Both the position numbers and the translations under genes were made by a program. DNA of 64,000 nt from Candidatus Berkiella cookevillensis. GTDB taxonomy: Bacteria > Pseudomonadota > Gammaproteobacteria > Berkiellales > Berkiellaceae. Below are positions 38,932 through 49,125 of this stretch, piece by piece. The stretch lies in NCBI RefSeq assembly GCF_001431315.2, contig NZ_LKHV02000001.1:2728001-2792000 (forward strand). The letters are read 5' to 3'. The stretch's first letter is position 1; each line of letters begins with the position of its first letter. The notes beneath the pieces were generated by a model, which ran no database searches, was not told the DNA's origin, and was given only the letters and a program-made list of their open reading frames with translations.

Positions 38932-39058
38932 TAACTCAAAGCGATCGGGTTTTGGGCTAGGCGGCAAGCATTTGAGTAACAGGAGTGTATACAAAATACA
39001 CGACTGTTACGAACAATGCGATGCCAACAACGCCTAAAGCCCGATCGCGAAGAGTTTA
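38932..39058. repeat. Structured dispersed element, copy B, at the stop of the DMT exporter
   Basis: Outer arms: AACTC-AAA-GCGATCGGG (38933 on) against the complement of AACTC-TTC-GCGATCGGG (ending near 39057). Core hairpin: GCATT (38968-38972), TGA, GTAACAG (38976-38982), GA, GTGTAT (38985-38990), loop ACAAA, ATACAC (38996-39001), GA, CTGTTAC (39004-39010), GAAC, AATGC (39015-39019). Copy A at 9937-10083 has the same plan with different stem sequences. A partial extra copy of the right end, AAAGCCCGAGCCCGAAGA, lies outside the left arm at 38911-38928. Confidence 0.75.
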
Positions 39059-40099
39059 TGCTGGAGAATTTAATATCTTGAGAGGCTTTAAAAAATAACC
39101 ACACATTTTTTTAAAGGTTTTACTGTCTAAACCACTGACCATGATACCAACAGAAGCCAAAGCACAGGCAACAACCAACGTCAGTGTAAAAGGCTCTTTC
39201 CCAAAAACAACCAACAAGGCCATGGCACAGATTCTTGCCACATAGGTTAACATGCTCAGTAAATATACATCACCAAACTTAACACCATAATCCCACAGTT
39301 GATAGGCAATGCCTGCACCTGTAATGCCTGTAATCACGGCCATTGAACCTTCTTGTACCGTCGGCATCACAAAAGTTTCAAATTGAAAATGTAATATTAA
39401 GGAAATTAATGCGCCCATGCCACAATACATGCCAATCATTTCTGTGGGAACAGCTTTAAAATATCTTGAAAAGGCGGAATAACCACTCCACAGTATTGCC
39501 CCAAATAGCGCTAAACCATAGCCAATAAAATAGGAAACGTTCAGCCCATTTAATGAAACTTCTTTGCTGATCAGAACATAAATACCTAAGAATCCGCAAA
39601 CGGCACCAATTAAATGCTGTGGCGACAAAGTTTCCTTGGGTAGCATGCTGGTAAAACAAATCGCCAAACATGGCCATAGATAATCGATTAAATCGACATG
39701 TGCGATAGGTGCATGTTGCGCACCATAGATGTAGGCAAAATCACTGACACAAATACCGAGTATACCTGCAACCCAGATATAAAGCGGTTGCCTAAAAATA
39801 AGATGCCACTTGCGCTTCACTGTTAAACGTACTGCCGTCATGGCAAATGAACTAGCAAAAATAATCGCCAGTACTTCAAAAATAGGTAGACTATTAACTT
39901 CAGAAATTAAGAGTGGCTCAACGGTCCACATTCCCAAAGCGCCCAAACCTAGATAGGTTGCTCTTCGCACAGACAGGTTGTTCAACTCATTCATCCCCCA
40001 CAGTATTATAGGTAAGCTAAAAAGCACAGGAGCCATATAGTAGGGAAATTTGAGGCAAGATGGAACACTTAATTGATGACTTTGTGTCTCTATACCCAT
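39056..40099 (-). CDS. DMT-family exporter, YddG-like
   Basis: 347-residue membrane protein with ten hydrophobic helices in two EamA repeats. The segment HVDLIDYLWPCLAICFTSML and the start of the second half (GYGLALFGAILWSGYSAFSR) resemble the YddG aromatic amino-acid exporter group. It would move amino acids or related metabolites out of the cell. The stop codon lies at the right end of repeat copy B. It faces the leucine-dehydrogenase-type gene across the repeats. Confidence 0.85.
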   Translation of the reverse strand: MGIETQSHQLSVPSCLKFPYYMAPVLFSLPIILWGMNELNNLSVRRATYLGLGALGMWTVEPLLISEVNSLPIFEVLAIIFASSFAMTAVRLTVKRKWHLIFRQPLYIWVAGILGICVSDFAYIYGAQHAPIAHVDLIDYLWPCLAICFTSMLPKETLSPQHLIGAVCGFLGIYVLISKEVSLNGLNVSYFIGYGLALFGAILWSGYSAFSRYFKAVPTEMIGMYCGMGALISLILHFQFETFVMPTVQEGSMAVITGITGAGIAYQLWDYGVKFGDVYLLSMLTYVARICAMALLVVFGKEPFTLTLVVACALASVGIMVSGLDSKTFKKMCGYFLKPLKILNSPA

Positions 40100-40356
40100 A
40101 ATCTCTGCTCATTCACAACAAAGCCTTTGGCGTTATTGCCTTCCCCCCTCCAAGCACAGTCTAACAAAGTTACACAACTTATTCTGATGAATCAATCTTT
40201 TATTTAGAGAAATCATCTGTTTACGATAAACGGGGCCTCTTATCACGCTGAAGTGCTTTAACAGATAAGCGTATATGCGCCTAAATTTTATGCGGGGAAC
40301 TTACTTGGCTCAAACAGAGTCTTAAAAAAACAACAGCAGGAAATTTGGGTGACGTT

Positions 40357-40833
40357 ATGCGTAATTTCTTTGTGAGGATGAGGCCTCAAACAATAACGAG
40401 AGTACTCATGCTCAGTCTCAGTGCTTTAGCTCTATGCATATATACAAAGCCCAGCGAATCCCGCACGCTGCCACACGTCATCGAGCATCCACAAAAGACA
40501 CCTCAAAAGCCGCCTATAAAAAATCAACCTAAAATAAAAGAAGCCGAACAAGATTTGCAGCGCGCCCATGAAGCACACCAAAGAGCACAACAGCAAAATG
40601 AGTATTACAAAAATACTGAACCTCAGACAATACAACACTGGCAATCTGAAAATGATTTAAGAAGCACACAACAATCCATCAGAGATGCAGAAGGAAATCT
40701 CTATTCAGCACAACGACGCGCAGAAAGCGAGTTGCGTGATAGAAAATTAAGAGAACAAAACCTAGATACGCAAAAACGCAGACAAAACAACATTTTACGC
40801 TCTTATCCTCAGCAGCATCATGGTAGACGTTAA
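40357..40833 (+). CDS. Unknown exported coiled-coil protein
   Basis: 158 residues from the ATG at 40357, which has GGGTG five bases upstream; a TTG start four codons earlier is unlikely. N-terminal signal or anchor VLMLSLSALALCIYTKPSES, a Pro/Lys-rich stretch, then a charged coiled coil (about 60-145) rich in Gln, Arg and Glu, and an Arg/His-rich end (YPQQHHGRR). No recognisable domain. It sits alone between the exporter and the methyltransferase genes. Confidence 0.6.
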   Translation: MRNFFVRMRPQTITRVLMLSLSALALCIYTKPSESRTLPHVIEHPQKTPQKPPIKNQPKIKEAEQDLQRAHEAHQRAQQQNEYYKNTEPQTIQHWQSENDLRSTQQSIRDAEGNLYSAQRRAESELRDRKLREQNLDTQKRRQNNILRSYPQQHHGRR

Positions 40834-40917
40834 AACACTATTATTTTATCCATACATCATAATCCTAATGTACAGTGCCCATTCTGTATATTAAGATAAA
40901 TATATAAACTGCCACAA

Positions 40918-41694
40918 ATGATGTGTGACCAACAAGCTATGAAATCCATTCTTAATTTAGAGCATTATATTGATTTCTCACCCAGCTGGGCAAAGCGTAG
41001 CTATATAAAAATACTACACGTACTCAAAAAAATTTCTACGCACTGCGGTATGATTGCTTGGCTCGATAAGCATGCGCCCTATTCTCGTCGCCATCACTAT
41101 ATACGCTCTTTATTCGCAACACATCAGCTCAATGATATGATTGCATTGGACACACCTTGGTGGACTTATCATGCTATTGAATTTGTGAATGACTATTTGG
41201 CCAATATGAGCCATCCAGCAATGGTATTTGAATATGGGAGTGGCGCAAGCACACTCTGGCTTGCAAAGCGATGTCAGTCTTTGATTAGCATAGAACATGA
41301 CACACACTGGCACGATCAAATTGTGCAACACACAAAAGACAAAAAAAATATCTTACTTTTACACCGTCCACCGAATGTATTGCAAGTAAATAAACCCTCT
41401 GTTTACCATTCAGATAAACAGCCTTTTTTAGATTTTCAATCTTATGTAGAAAGCATTCAAAGTTTTGAAAGGCAATTTGATGTCATTATCATCGATGGTC
41501 GTTGTCGTCCGCAATGTTTATCGCTTGCAATGAAAAAACTTAATAAAAACGGCATTATTGTTTTTGATAATTCAAATCGCGCGCGCTATCAACAGTGTCT
41601 TTCTAAAGCGGATATTGAAATACAACGCTTTTGGGGACGCGTACCCGGCTCGCCTTTTCGGAGTGAAACCGCTATCGTCAGAAAAATCAATTAA
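40918..41694 (+). CDS. Class I SAM-dependent methyltransferase-like protein
   Basis: 258 residues. The Rossmann motif reads VFEYGSGASTLWLAKRC, followed by an acidic strand end in ISIEHDTHWHDQIV, a strand-4 motif DVIIIDGRCRP and strand-5 NGIIVFDNSNR. This is the order of a class I methyltransferase. The N-terminal 80 residues are basic and helical. Substrate unknown. The family often modifies glycans or small molecules. Its last 4 bp overlap the converging giant gene at 41691. Confidence 0.75.
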   Translation: MMCDQQAMKSILNLEHYIDFSPSWAKRSYIKILHVLKKISTHCGMIAWLDKHAPYSRRHHYIRSLFATHQLNDMIALDTPWWTYHAIEFVNDYLANMSHPAMVFEYGSGASTLWLAKRCQSLISIEHDTHWHDQIVQHTKDKKNILLLHRPPNVLQVNKPSVYHSDKQPFLDFQSYVESIQSFERQFDVIIIDGRCRPQCLSLAMKKLNKNGIIVFDNSNRARYQQCLSKADIEIQRFWGRVPGSPFRSETAIVRKIN

Positions 41695-44600
41695 CCGCCT
41701 AAAATTTGTGTTCGCGCACTCATTCTCGGCTCTATTTTACCAATGACTTTAGGACAATCTTCCGCTGTAAATTTTTTATCTCGAATCGCTTGTTGAATCA
41801 AGACTTCAAATATTTCTGCGATCTGCTCTCGTTTGTCTGGCGGAGAATTTTCTAAATTAAATTCATCACCAGGACGCGCCATGTCTACAGCAATCTGGCA
41901 AAGTGTTCTAATCCCTGCATCGCGATTGTTTACTGTTAAATTCTGCTGTAAGGCAAATGCTACATCGTCATCTTTGGTTTTAATACCATAACCTACTATT
42001 TTTTCTGTAGATTTGTTATCTGCATTAAATACCATTTCAACTGTTTGCGCATTGTTTATGTTCTTTTCAAGCACAGAGTTAATATTATATTTCTGAAAAT
42101 TGCTAGATTCTTGTAAATGAGTTTTCAATTGTGCATATTTAACAGTTTTTCCTATCGCGTCTTGTCTAGAGGGAATTCTGTCCTGATTGAAACGATGCAA
42201 CATATCAGAATGTGCTAAAGATGATTGCCTTTCTTTGTGCACACGCTCTGTGGTACTCTCTCTGGCTGCAAGTCCAGAAACTGTAGAAACAGTAGAGGTT
42301 GTAGAGGAATGTGATAAAGCAGAGTCATCCATCACTGGATTTTGCCAAGATGCTGTCTGTTCTGAAGATAACACACTTGGATCTGGCACAATAGGCCAAG
42401 TGCCCGATCTATGCAATCGCCTATCCATGCTAGGTATCTCTCGTTCTGGTTGAGCAGCATTTTTATAACGTGGCGTTATAGCAGAAACTGCACGCCTGAT
42501 TCGAGTAGGCTGCCCATGCGTATAAGAGATTTGTGCTGGGCTTAATAAATCATGTACTTGACAATATTTAACCCAAGCTCTTAAATCATTCTGCTCTTTT
42601 AAGCGGCTCAATTCTAGAATGATTTCTGGTTGTATGGCACTAAAATTCAAAGTGGTACTCTGTCCCGGCACAAAACTTTGCCAAGCAGCAAAATCTCGAG
42701 CACTCATTTTTACAAAATCACCGATTTTTACACGGTTTTCTTTATCACCACATTCAACCCATTTCTGCTGTTTACTATCTAATTTCAAAAAGATAAGATC
42801 GTTTGTAATCGCAAGACAAATAGGTTTCTGACCTGTCTCTCTACAGATAGACAAATAAGCTTGCTTCGCGCGCCTTGATGCAACCAACCCCGCTAAAAAT
42901 TTTACCCCTCCTTCATAACGCTTACTTTCCGCGCCCGTGTTAGGCTCTAGCATGGTTATTTTTTCTCGTGCATAAGGTGTTTTGGCCTGATACCACGCAC
43001 GAGAATTTCCCATCAACCCAACTGAACGCTTAAATCTATGGGCTTGGCCTTTCTCTGCTTGCACATCACAAAATACTTGTGCCACATTCGGTAGCCCTGC
43101 AATCTTTCTCATTGTATCGGCTTTAAAACCCTTGGGAATGCTTGCAGTAAAAGTATCAGGTAACACAATATTTAAATGGCTGGTTGCAAAAGCTGCATCT
43201 CGCACATGTTTTTTGACTCCTAAATTAGTATGAGAATGCAAATTATCAACACCTTTAAAGCCTTTAGAAAGCGCCACTTGCAAAAGCATTTGACGCATTT
43301 GAGACACATCTCTTTCTATCCCACCATCAATCGACACAACATCATTACCAGATAGATCGGAGCTTGAATGCTCCAAAACATCTTGATCCAAGCGCCGCAC
43401 AACACCATCTGCCCCAAAACTTTTTCCTGACGCAGAAGGCCCACCAACCCAGAGCACAAGACGGTTATCCCATTTTCCCCCATCATAATGTTTGATGGAC
43501 TTCAAGAATACTGCATCTCTAAAAGCGGCACTATTTCGCTCTTCTGCAATAGCATCCTTATATAATCTCAGCCCTTCTTCACCCAGAAAATCTAGCATAT
43601 TCGTCGCTTGTGTATTAACCGCTGCCTGAGAACGATTGTCTGGATTGTTTAATATATAATCATGCAAATATTGTAAAAAGGCCTCTCTTGCATTTGTTGT
43701 TTCTGCAGATGCTGTCTTGGTATATAGTTTCTGAACGCCCTCTTCTCCCAATAATGCGTGTACCTTGGCTTTACACTCTTTTTGTGACAAGGTATTTTTC
43801 GACTTACTATCTTTAACACAATAATGACCGATTTGAGACAACCATGTATCCAGTGTATTTTCTGTATCTACAGTGAAGCGCTCCAAAGCACCTGGGCTAT
43901 AGTGCAAAAGCATTGCCTCCTTTTCTTCTTTTGTCGGTGGTTTTGCAATTTTTCTAAATTTTGCAGCATTTCCTCTTAAAATTTTCTTTTCTTCTTTGCT
44001 GGATGTCTCATAATGATGTGTTCTGGACTCCCACATTTTACGACCACCTGTTCTGTCCACATGAGCTGCCACATGATTTTGATGTCCAGATTCCTCTGCA
44101 GGCCTTACATATTCCTCTAAGTATTCATAGTATTTTCGATCGGATGCATTTGCATCAAAGATTTGACCGGATTGATTAAATTGACTCAACATTGCTGCTC
44201 GATGAACATTGGCCTCACCTTCTCTATCATATGCACTTTTGCATCCTCCCATACTGATACCCAATTTACTGCACAAAATGCTTTCATAGGCTGACTTGGC
44301 CGTTTGAGTATTACGGGTTGGAACAAAGGCATCAATGACACGTGGCGGTACCCCTTCTTTAAAATGACTGAATAATCTTCCGGCTGTTTTACCCACATAC
44401 TTGCTAATGTAAATAGGCGATGTAATAAGTGAAACAACAGGTGCCAGCACGGGTACTTCTTTAATGCGCACAGCATTCTTCACTTTCCTCATTGCCCAAC
44501 CCAATTGAGACTCGTGATTTAATTTTTTCAAATTTACAGCAGCCTGAAGAATCAAGCTCAAATCCTTTTGACTTTCCTGAGATAAAGCAGAAGAATGTAA

Positions 44601-46880
44601 CTGTCCATTGAACAATTTTTGACTGATACTATCTATTGCTACTTGTTGTTCTTTTGTCGGTGATTTATTACTAAAGGGTGCAAACGTAAGCCAAGAACGC
44701 TTCTGATTATCAAGAAATGCCTGTACAAGCTTTAATTCTTTTCTAGTCTCGGACTCCGCAGCGGGTATTTTATTATCAAGTTTTGCAATCAATTGATTTA
44801 CATGTGAAACCAAATGATTTGAATCCACAATATCATTATCTGTCGGGATAATAACGGGATGCCACATGTTAATACAATTGTTGACTTGTCCAAGCCTAAA
44901 ATTAACTTTTCGCCCTTCTACCTCAATATCTAAACCTTGTAAATACCTTAATACTTCTGCATTAGAAGCCTTTTTAACAGCCATCATATCTCGATCGGCA
45001 CCATAGAAAAAAGTTGGCGCGACTAAGGTTTGATGCAACAAATCTATATCAATCGCATCACCCTCTGCCAGTAAAGGCCCCCAACGTTTAATATATTCTT
45101 GTGCTATTTTTCGCAATCGCTCTTCAGACAGTAATTTTTCCATCCCATCGGCAGCCATGTCCACACGCGCTTTTTTATCTTTAATATTAAAAGGTGAGCT
45201 GATAGCAAAACGAACCTTCTCTTCTTGATGTAAAATTTTGCCAGATAAATCTAAGCTAATATTTTTCTCTTGCCATGCATTAGAAGGATTTGGCATATCA
45301 CGCGTGGTACAAGGCGGAGACTGTCTCATTACATCTGCCAAATGTTTTTCCATAAATTGCTCAAACCAAAGACCATGGTTCTTTTTTCCTTGTTTGTACC
45401 AAGCGGTTTCTTTTTGTGCTTCTAAATCCTGAGGTGCGACAAAGCTTAATTTCTCACTGATTTGTAATTCATAACCAGATTCCGTTGCCATGACAGTACA
45501 AATACTTTCTTCACTCGGCTCAAGCATTGTATAAAGTTCTGTTCCTTTCTTGAGATCTTTGAATGCTTGCTGATAATATTCCTCTTTTAATTGATTCAAT
45601 GCTTTTTCGTCATCCGGCAATGCGTCTAGTTTTGCCAATCGTGCTTCCGCAAGCTTAAAACTCATCATACCAACAAAGTCTAAAGTACTTTTTCTTGCTC
45701 TCTCAAAATTCTCAGGCGTATGTGCGCTAAGTCCTCCCATATCTTCTGAATATTTGAGCAAGCATTGCCTAATAAATCCTTCGTCTATATCATTTTTCTC
45801 AAAGCTAGCAATTTTAAGCATGGTATATGCATGTTGTAAACCTCTGGCATAGAGATCCTGCGTCTGAACTTGAAAGGCTTGATTTCCATTGAAAACACGC
45901 ATTTTTTTGCTATCAATTTCAATGAGTGGCCCTTTGGCAGCAAGCAATTCATTTTCAATTTCTTTAATCTGATTAAATAGATTGTCTGGTGTCTTAAAAA
46001 TTTTTGTCTGACCATAATAGAATACAGGCCTCTCTTGGGTAGCGGCCATCAAAATTAAATGTATTTTCCGTTTCTCTCTTGCCAATTTCATTTCTGTTTC
46101 TTCTGCAGTCTGAACAACCCTTGTTGCGCATACAGTTGCTGCCTTTGGATAGCGCTCTGCAAAAGGCGTAGAAAAATAAGTCTGTGATTTTTCATCTGCG
46201 TTAAAAGAATTTTGAACCAAAAGACTCGATTGCTTCAAGTGCACAAGCAATTCATTCGCCTCAACAGTCTCTCCTAAATATTTATTAACGATGTCTAATA
46301 TTTTGGGCCCCAATAATGCCGTTGTAATATTTTGTGAACCCATTTTATTTTCATCTTTAGCATCAATAATTTGTTGCCCAATATACATAAGCTGATAGAA
46401 AAGCTGTGCTTCTTCGTAAGCACCACAGACAATCAACTGCTCAATGAATTCTTGCACGAAAATTCGCTCATCCTTATCCGTATCCTCAGCATGTGCTAAC
46501 ATTCGTTCCTTAAATGCACGCATAACCTCTTGTCTCTCAGGATTCACCTCTTGAGGCGTGAAAGACCCCCTAGAAAATTGCAAAAGTGCGGCTTTTATCA
46601 AACCCGTTATATCATTGATATTTAGATCATTTAACTCTTTTAAGGTTTTTAATGGGCAATGATTAGGATCTTCTAAGTATGCTTTTAAATTCTCTTCGAT
46701 ACGTTCAGCAGAGCCAGAGATTCTAAAAATTCCCTCTGATTTAACATGTTCTGGCAGCAGATCAATAAATTGAGAAAGCATTGCATTTAGCTTTTGCAAT
46801 GCTGTAGCATCTCTCATCGTTGCTGTTTTAGCGGCAGCCTGAATAGGATCTGTTTTGGGTGGTATGGGAGATGATTTCAT
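41691..46880 (-). CDS. Giant protein with N-terminal RhoGAP domain and central P-loop kinase-like domain
   Basis: 1729 residues. Residues about 28-215 form a RhoGAP domain: the arginine finger in EGIFRISGS (R53), the conserved lysine in GLIKAALL (K96), and MGSQNITTALLGPKIL, where N184 matches the catalytic-site Asn of eukaryotic RhoGAPs. Around 1142-1151 is a P-loop, GGPSASGKS, followed by VSIDGGIERDVSQMR, reminiscent of zeta-toxin-like kinases. The remainder is mostly helical, with a Ser/Thr-rich low-complexity stretch near 1530-1560. There is no signal peptide. Such a protein would act on host Rho-family GTPases if delivered into a eukaryotic cell; delivery is inferred. Upstream lie a palindrome and a hairpin at 47058-47123. 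Confidence 0.85.
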   Translation of the reverse strand: MKSSPIPPKTDPIQAAAKTATMRDATALQKLNAMLSQFIDLLPEHVKSEGIFRISGSAERIEENLKAYLEDPNHCPLKTLKELNDLNINDITGLIKAALLQFSRGSFTPQEVNPERQEVMRAFKERMLAHAEDTDKDERIFVQEFIEQLIVCGAYEEAQLFYQLMYIGQQIIDAKDENKMGSQNITTALLGPKILDIVNKYLGETVEANELLVHLKQSSLLVQNSFNADEKSQTYFSTPFAERYPKAATVCATRVVQTAEETEMKLAREKRKIHLILMAATQERPVFYYGQTKIFKTPDNLFNQIKEIENELLAAKGPLIEIDSKKMRVFNGNQAFQVQTQDLYARGLQHAYTMLKIASFEKNDIDEGFIRQCLLKYSEDMGGLSAHTPENFERARKSTLDFVGMMSFKLAEARLAKLDALPDDEKALNQLKEEYYQQAFKDLKKGTELYTMLEPSEESICTVMATESGYELQISEKLSFVAPQDLEAQKETAWYKQGKKNHGLWFEQFMEKHLADVMRQSPPCTTRDMPNPSNAWQEKNISLDLSGKILHQEEKVRFAISSPFNIKDKKARVDMAADGMEKLLSEERLRKIAQEYIKRWGPLLAEGDAIDIDLLHQTLVAPTFFYGADRDMMAVKKASNAEVLRYLQGLDIEVEGRKVNFRLGQVNNCINMWHPVIIPTDNDIVDSNHLVSHVNQLIAKLDNKIPAAESETRKELKLVQAFLDNQKRSWLTFAPFSNKSPTKEQQVAIDSISQKLFNGQLHSSALSQESQKDLSLILQAAVNLKKLNHESQLGWAMRKVKNAVRIKEVPVLAPVVSLITSPIYISKYVGKTAGRLFSHFKEGVPPRVIDAFVPTRNTQTAKSAYESILCSKLGISMGGCKSAYDREGEANVHRAAMLSQFNQSGQIFDANASDRKYYEYLEEYVRPAEESGHQNHVAAHVDRTGGRKMWESRTHHYETSSKEEKKILRGNAAKFRKIAKPPTKEEKEAMLLHYSPGALERFTVDTENTLDTWLSQIGHYCVKDSKSKNTLSQKECKAKVHALLGEEGVQKLYTKTASAETTNAREAFLQYLHDYILNNPDNRSQAAVNTQATNMLDFLGEEGLRLYKDAIAEERNSAAFRDAVFLKSIKHYDGGKWDNRLVLWVGGPSASGKSFGADGVVRRLDQDVLEHSSSDLSGNDVVSIDGGIERDVSQMRQMLLQVALSKGFKGVDNLHSHTNLGVKKHVRDAAFATSHLNIVLPDTFTASIPKGFKADTMRKIAGLPNVAQVFCDVQAEKGQAHRFKRSVGLMGNSRAWYQAKTPYAREKITMLEPNTGAESKRYEGGVKFLAGLVASRRAKQAYLSICRETGQKPICLAITNDLIFLKLDSKQQKWVECGDKENRVKIGDFVKMSARDFAAWQSFVPGQSTTLNFSAIQPEIILELSRLKEQNDLRAWVKYCQVHDLLSPAQISYTHGQPTRIRRAVSAITPRYKNAAQPEREIPSMDRRLHRSGTWPIVPDPSVLSSEQTASWQNPVMDDSALSHSSTTSTVSTVSGLAARESTTERVHKERQSSLAHSDMLHRFNQDRIPSRQDAIGKTVKYAQLKTHLQESSNFQKYNINSVLEKNINNAQTVEMVFNADNKSTEKIVGYGIKTKDDDVAFALQQNLTVNNRDAGIRTLCQIAVDMARPGDEFNLENSPPDKREQIAEIFEVLIQQAIRDKKFTAEDCPKVIGKIEPRMSARTQILGG

Positions 46881-47057
46881 TCACAACACTCTCACAATTA
46901 CATAATAACTACTGTATGAGACCGCATAATTATGTAAAGGGTTCCTTAAAATGCAAGACAGTATGGCGCTCGCATCACTCTAAATGAGACGAAACAGAGC
47001 CAGAAACTACAAATAAATACAGACGCCTACACTTGTTTATGTATTTCACACAGCATA

Positions 47058-47123
47058 AGTGCAATTGCACTAAATAGGGAGAGATTGAAGAGATATGGGT
47101 ACTCTGAAATATTTCAGAGTACC
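47058..47123. promoter_or_regulatory. Palindrome and hairpin between typA and the RhoGAP gene
   Basis: AGTGCAATTGCACT (47058-47071) is a perfect 14-bp palindrome. At 47098-47123, GGTACTCTGAAAT and its exact complement form a 13-bp perfect stem, followed on the plus strand by TATTTTT. Both lie between the typA stop and the giant gene's start. The hairpin may end typA; the palindrome may be an operator for the giant gene. Confidence 0.5.
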
Positions 47124-47150
47124 TATTTTTAGAATGCTTAGAATGGATCG

Positions 47151-48965
47151 TTATTCTTTTGAGGAGCGTTTACGCTCATGCTCTTTAAGGAATTTTTTAC
47201 GCAATCGAATGGATTTGGGGGTTACTTCTAATAACTCATCATCATTCAAAAACTCTAAGCCTTGCTCTAAGGAGAACTTAACAGGTGGCGTTAAAACAAT
47301 GTTTTCATCTGAACCAGAAGCTCGCATATTGGTTAATTGTTTACCTCTAGTAACATTCACAATCAAATCATTAGAACGTGTATGCAGACCAACAATCATA
47401 CCTTCATAAACTTCCGTTTGAGGACCAATAAATAAACGCCCCCTGGGTTGCAAGTTGAAAAGCGCATAACCCGCAGCTTTACCGGGTCCCATTGAGATCA
47501 ATACACCGTTATTCCGTTCTGCTTCAACACCTTCTTTGTAAGGACCATAATGATCAAAAACGTGTGTCGCAAGACCTGTGCCAGAAGTAATCGTTAAGAA
47601 GTTGGTATGAAAGCCAATGAGCGCACGAGACGGTACGATATAATCTAAACGTACGCGCCCTTTGCCATCGGACACCATATTTTGTAAATCCCCTTTACGC
47701 TCACCCAACACTTCCATAACGCGGCCTTGGTGTGTTTCTTCTATATCAATTGTCAAAAATTCGTAAGGCTCTTCTTTGCCATTTTCACCTTCATGAATAA
47801 TCACCTCAGGTCTTGAAACCGCAAATTCATATCCTTCACGTCGCATATTTTCCATCAAGATAGTGAGATGTAATTCACCACGCCCTGATACTTTGAATTT
47901 ATCAGGATCTTCTGTTTCTTCCACTTTGAGTGCCACATTGTGTACACACTCACGTGCCAATCTATCTCGGATTTGTCGGCTGGTTAAAAACTCACCTTCT
48001 TTACCACAAAAAGGAGATTTATTGACTAGAAACATAATGCTCATGGTGGGCTGATCAACCACAAGCGGTGGCAATGCTTCTACGTTGGAAGGATCACAAA
48101 CCGTGTCCGAAATGCTTAAAGGATTAATACCTGTGATGGCAACAATATCACCCGCACGTGCTTCTTCAATTTCAACACGCTTTAATCCCAAATATCCCAA
48201 TATTTGCAATACTTTACCTTGTCTGCGTTTGCCTTCACTGTCAACAATCACAACGGGTGTATTGGGCTTAATGCTTCCTCGTTGCACACGACCTACACCA
48301 ATGGTGCCAACATAACTTGTATAATCGAGAGAAGAGATTTGCATTTGAAATGTTCCATTTGGCTCACATTTTGGTGCCGGAACTTTTTCTAAAATCGTCT
48401 CAAATAATGGATTTAAATCTTTTCCTGGTTTACTCAGATCAAGCGTTGCAGTACCTTCAAGTCCAGAGCAATATACCACAGGGAAATCAAGTTGCTCATC
48501 GGTGGCGCCCAGCTTGTCAAATAAGTCAAAGACTTGATCAATCACCCAACTGGGGCGTGCACCTGGTCTATCAATTTTATTGATAACAACAATGGGATTT
48601 AAACCTTGCGCAAATGCTTTTTGCGTCACAAATCGTGTTTGTGGCATAGGTCCATCAACAGCATCCACCAACAAGAGAACCGAATCTACCATGGAAAGAA
48701 CGCGCTCTACTTCTCCCCCAAAGTCTGCGTGCCCAGGTGTATCCACAATATTAATGTGATAGCCATTCCAAACAATTGCGGTGTTTTTAGAAAGGATTGT
48801 GATGCCTCGCTCTTTTTCCAAGTCATTAGAGTCCATCACACATTGCACATCCGCACCTTTCATGCGCCCCAAGGATCCTGACTGCTGCAGGAGTTTATCA
48901 ATCATCGTTGTTTTGCCATGATCGACGTGGGCAATAATGGCAATATTCTTTAACTGTAGCGTCAC
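47151..48965 (-). CDS. typA: Ribosome-associated GTPase TypA/BipA
   Basis: Translational GTPase of 604 residues that binds the 70S ribosome and acts in subunit assembly and stress adaptation. G1 AHVDHGKTT, switch I ERGITI, G3 [15 protein letters not shown]4 NKID, G5 YCSGL. EF-G-like domains III and V and the TypA C-terminal domain follow ([19 protein letters not shown]). The start is a GTG at 48965 with GAGG five bases upstream. Confidence 0.97.
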   Translation of the reverse strand: MTLQLKNIAIIAHVDHGKTTMIDKLLQQSGSLGRMKGADVQCVMDSNDLEKERGITILSKNTAIVWNGYHINIVDTPGHADFGGEVERVLSMVDSVLLLVDAVDGPMPQTRFVTQKAFAQGLNPIVVINKIDRPGARPSWVIDQVFDLFDKLGATDEQLDFPVVYCSGLEGTATLDLSKPGKDLNPLFETILEKVPAPKCEPNGTFQMQISSLDYTSYVGTIGVGRVQRGSIKPNTPVVIVDSEGKRRQGKVLQILGYLGLKRVEIEEARAGDIVAITGINPLSISDTVCDPSNVEALPPLVVDQPTMSIMFLVNKSPFCGKEGEFLTSRQIRDRLARECVHNVALKVEETEDPDKFKVSGRGELHLTILMENMRREGYEFAVSRPEVIIHEGENGKEEPYEFLTIDIEETHQGRVMEVLGERKGDLQNMVSDGKGRVRLDYIVPSRALIGFHTNFLTITSGTGLATHVFDHYGPYKEGVEAERNNGVLISMGPGKAAGYALFNLQPRGRLFIGPQTEVYEGMIVGLHTRSNDLIVNVTRGKQLTNMRASGSDENIVLTPPVKFSLEQGLEFLNDDELLEVTPKSIRLRKKFLKEHERKRSSKE

Positions 48966-49125
48966 AAAAACCTCATTGAATGAAAAATAGGAGAGAAAAT
49001 CGGCAAAGAGTGAAATTTTACCTGGATATGAGCCTTACTAAAAGGGAAATCTGCAATTAATCACGCAAAATGGACTCAAAGGCGGTAATTATTTCACCTG
49101 GATAACAATAAGTTTGCCAGCGAAC

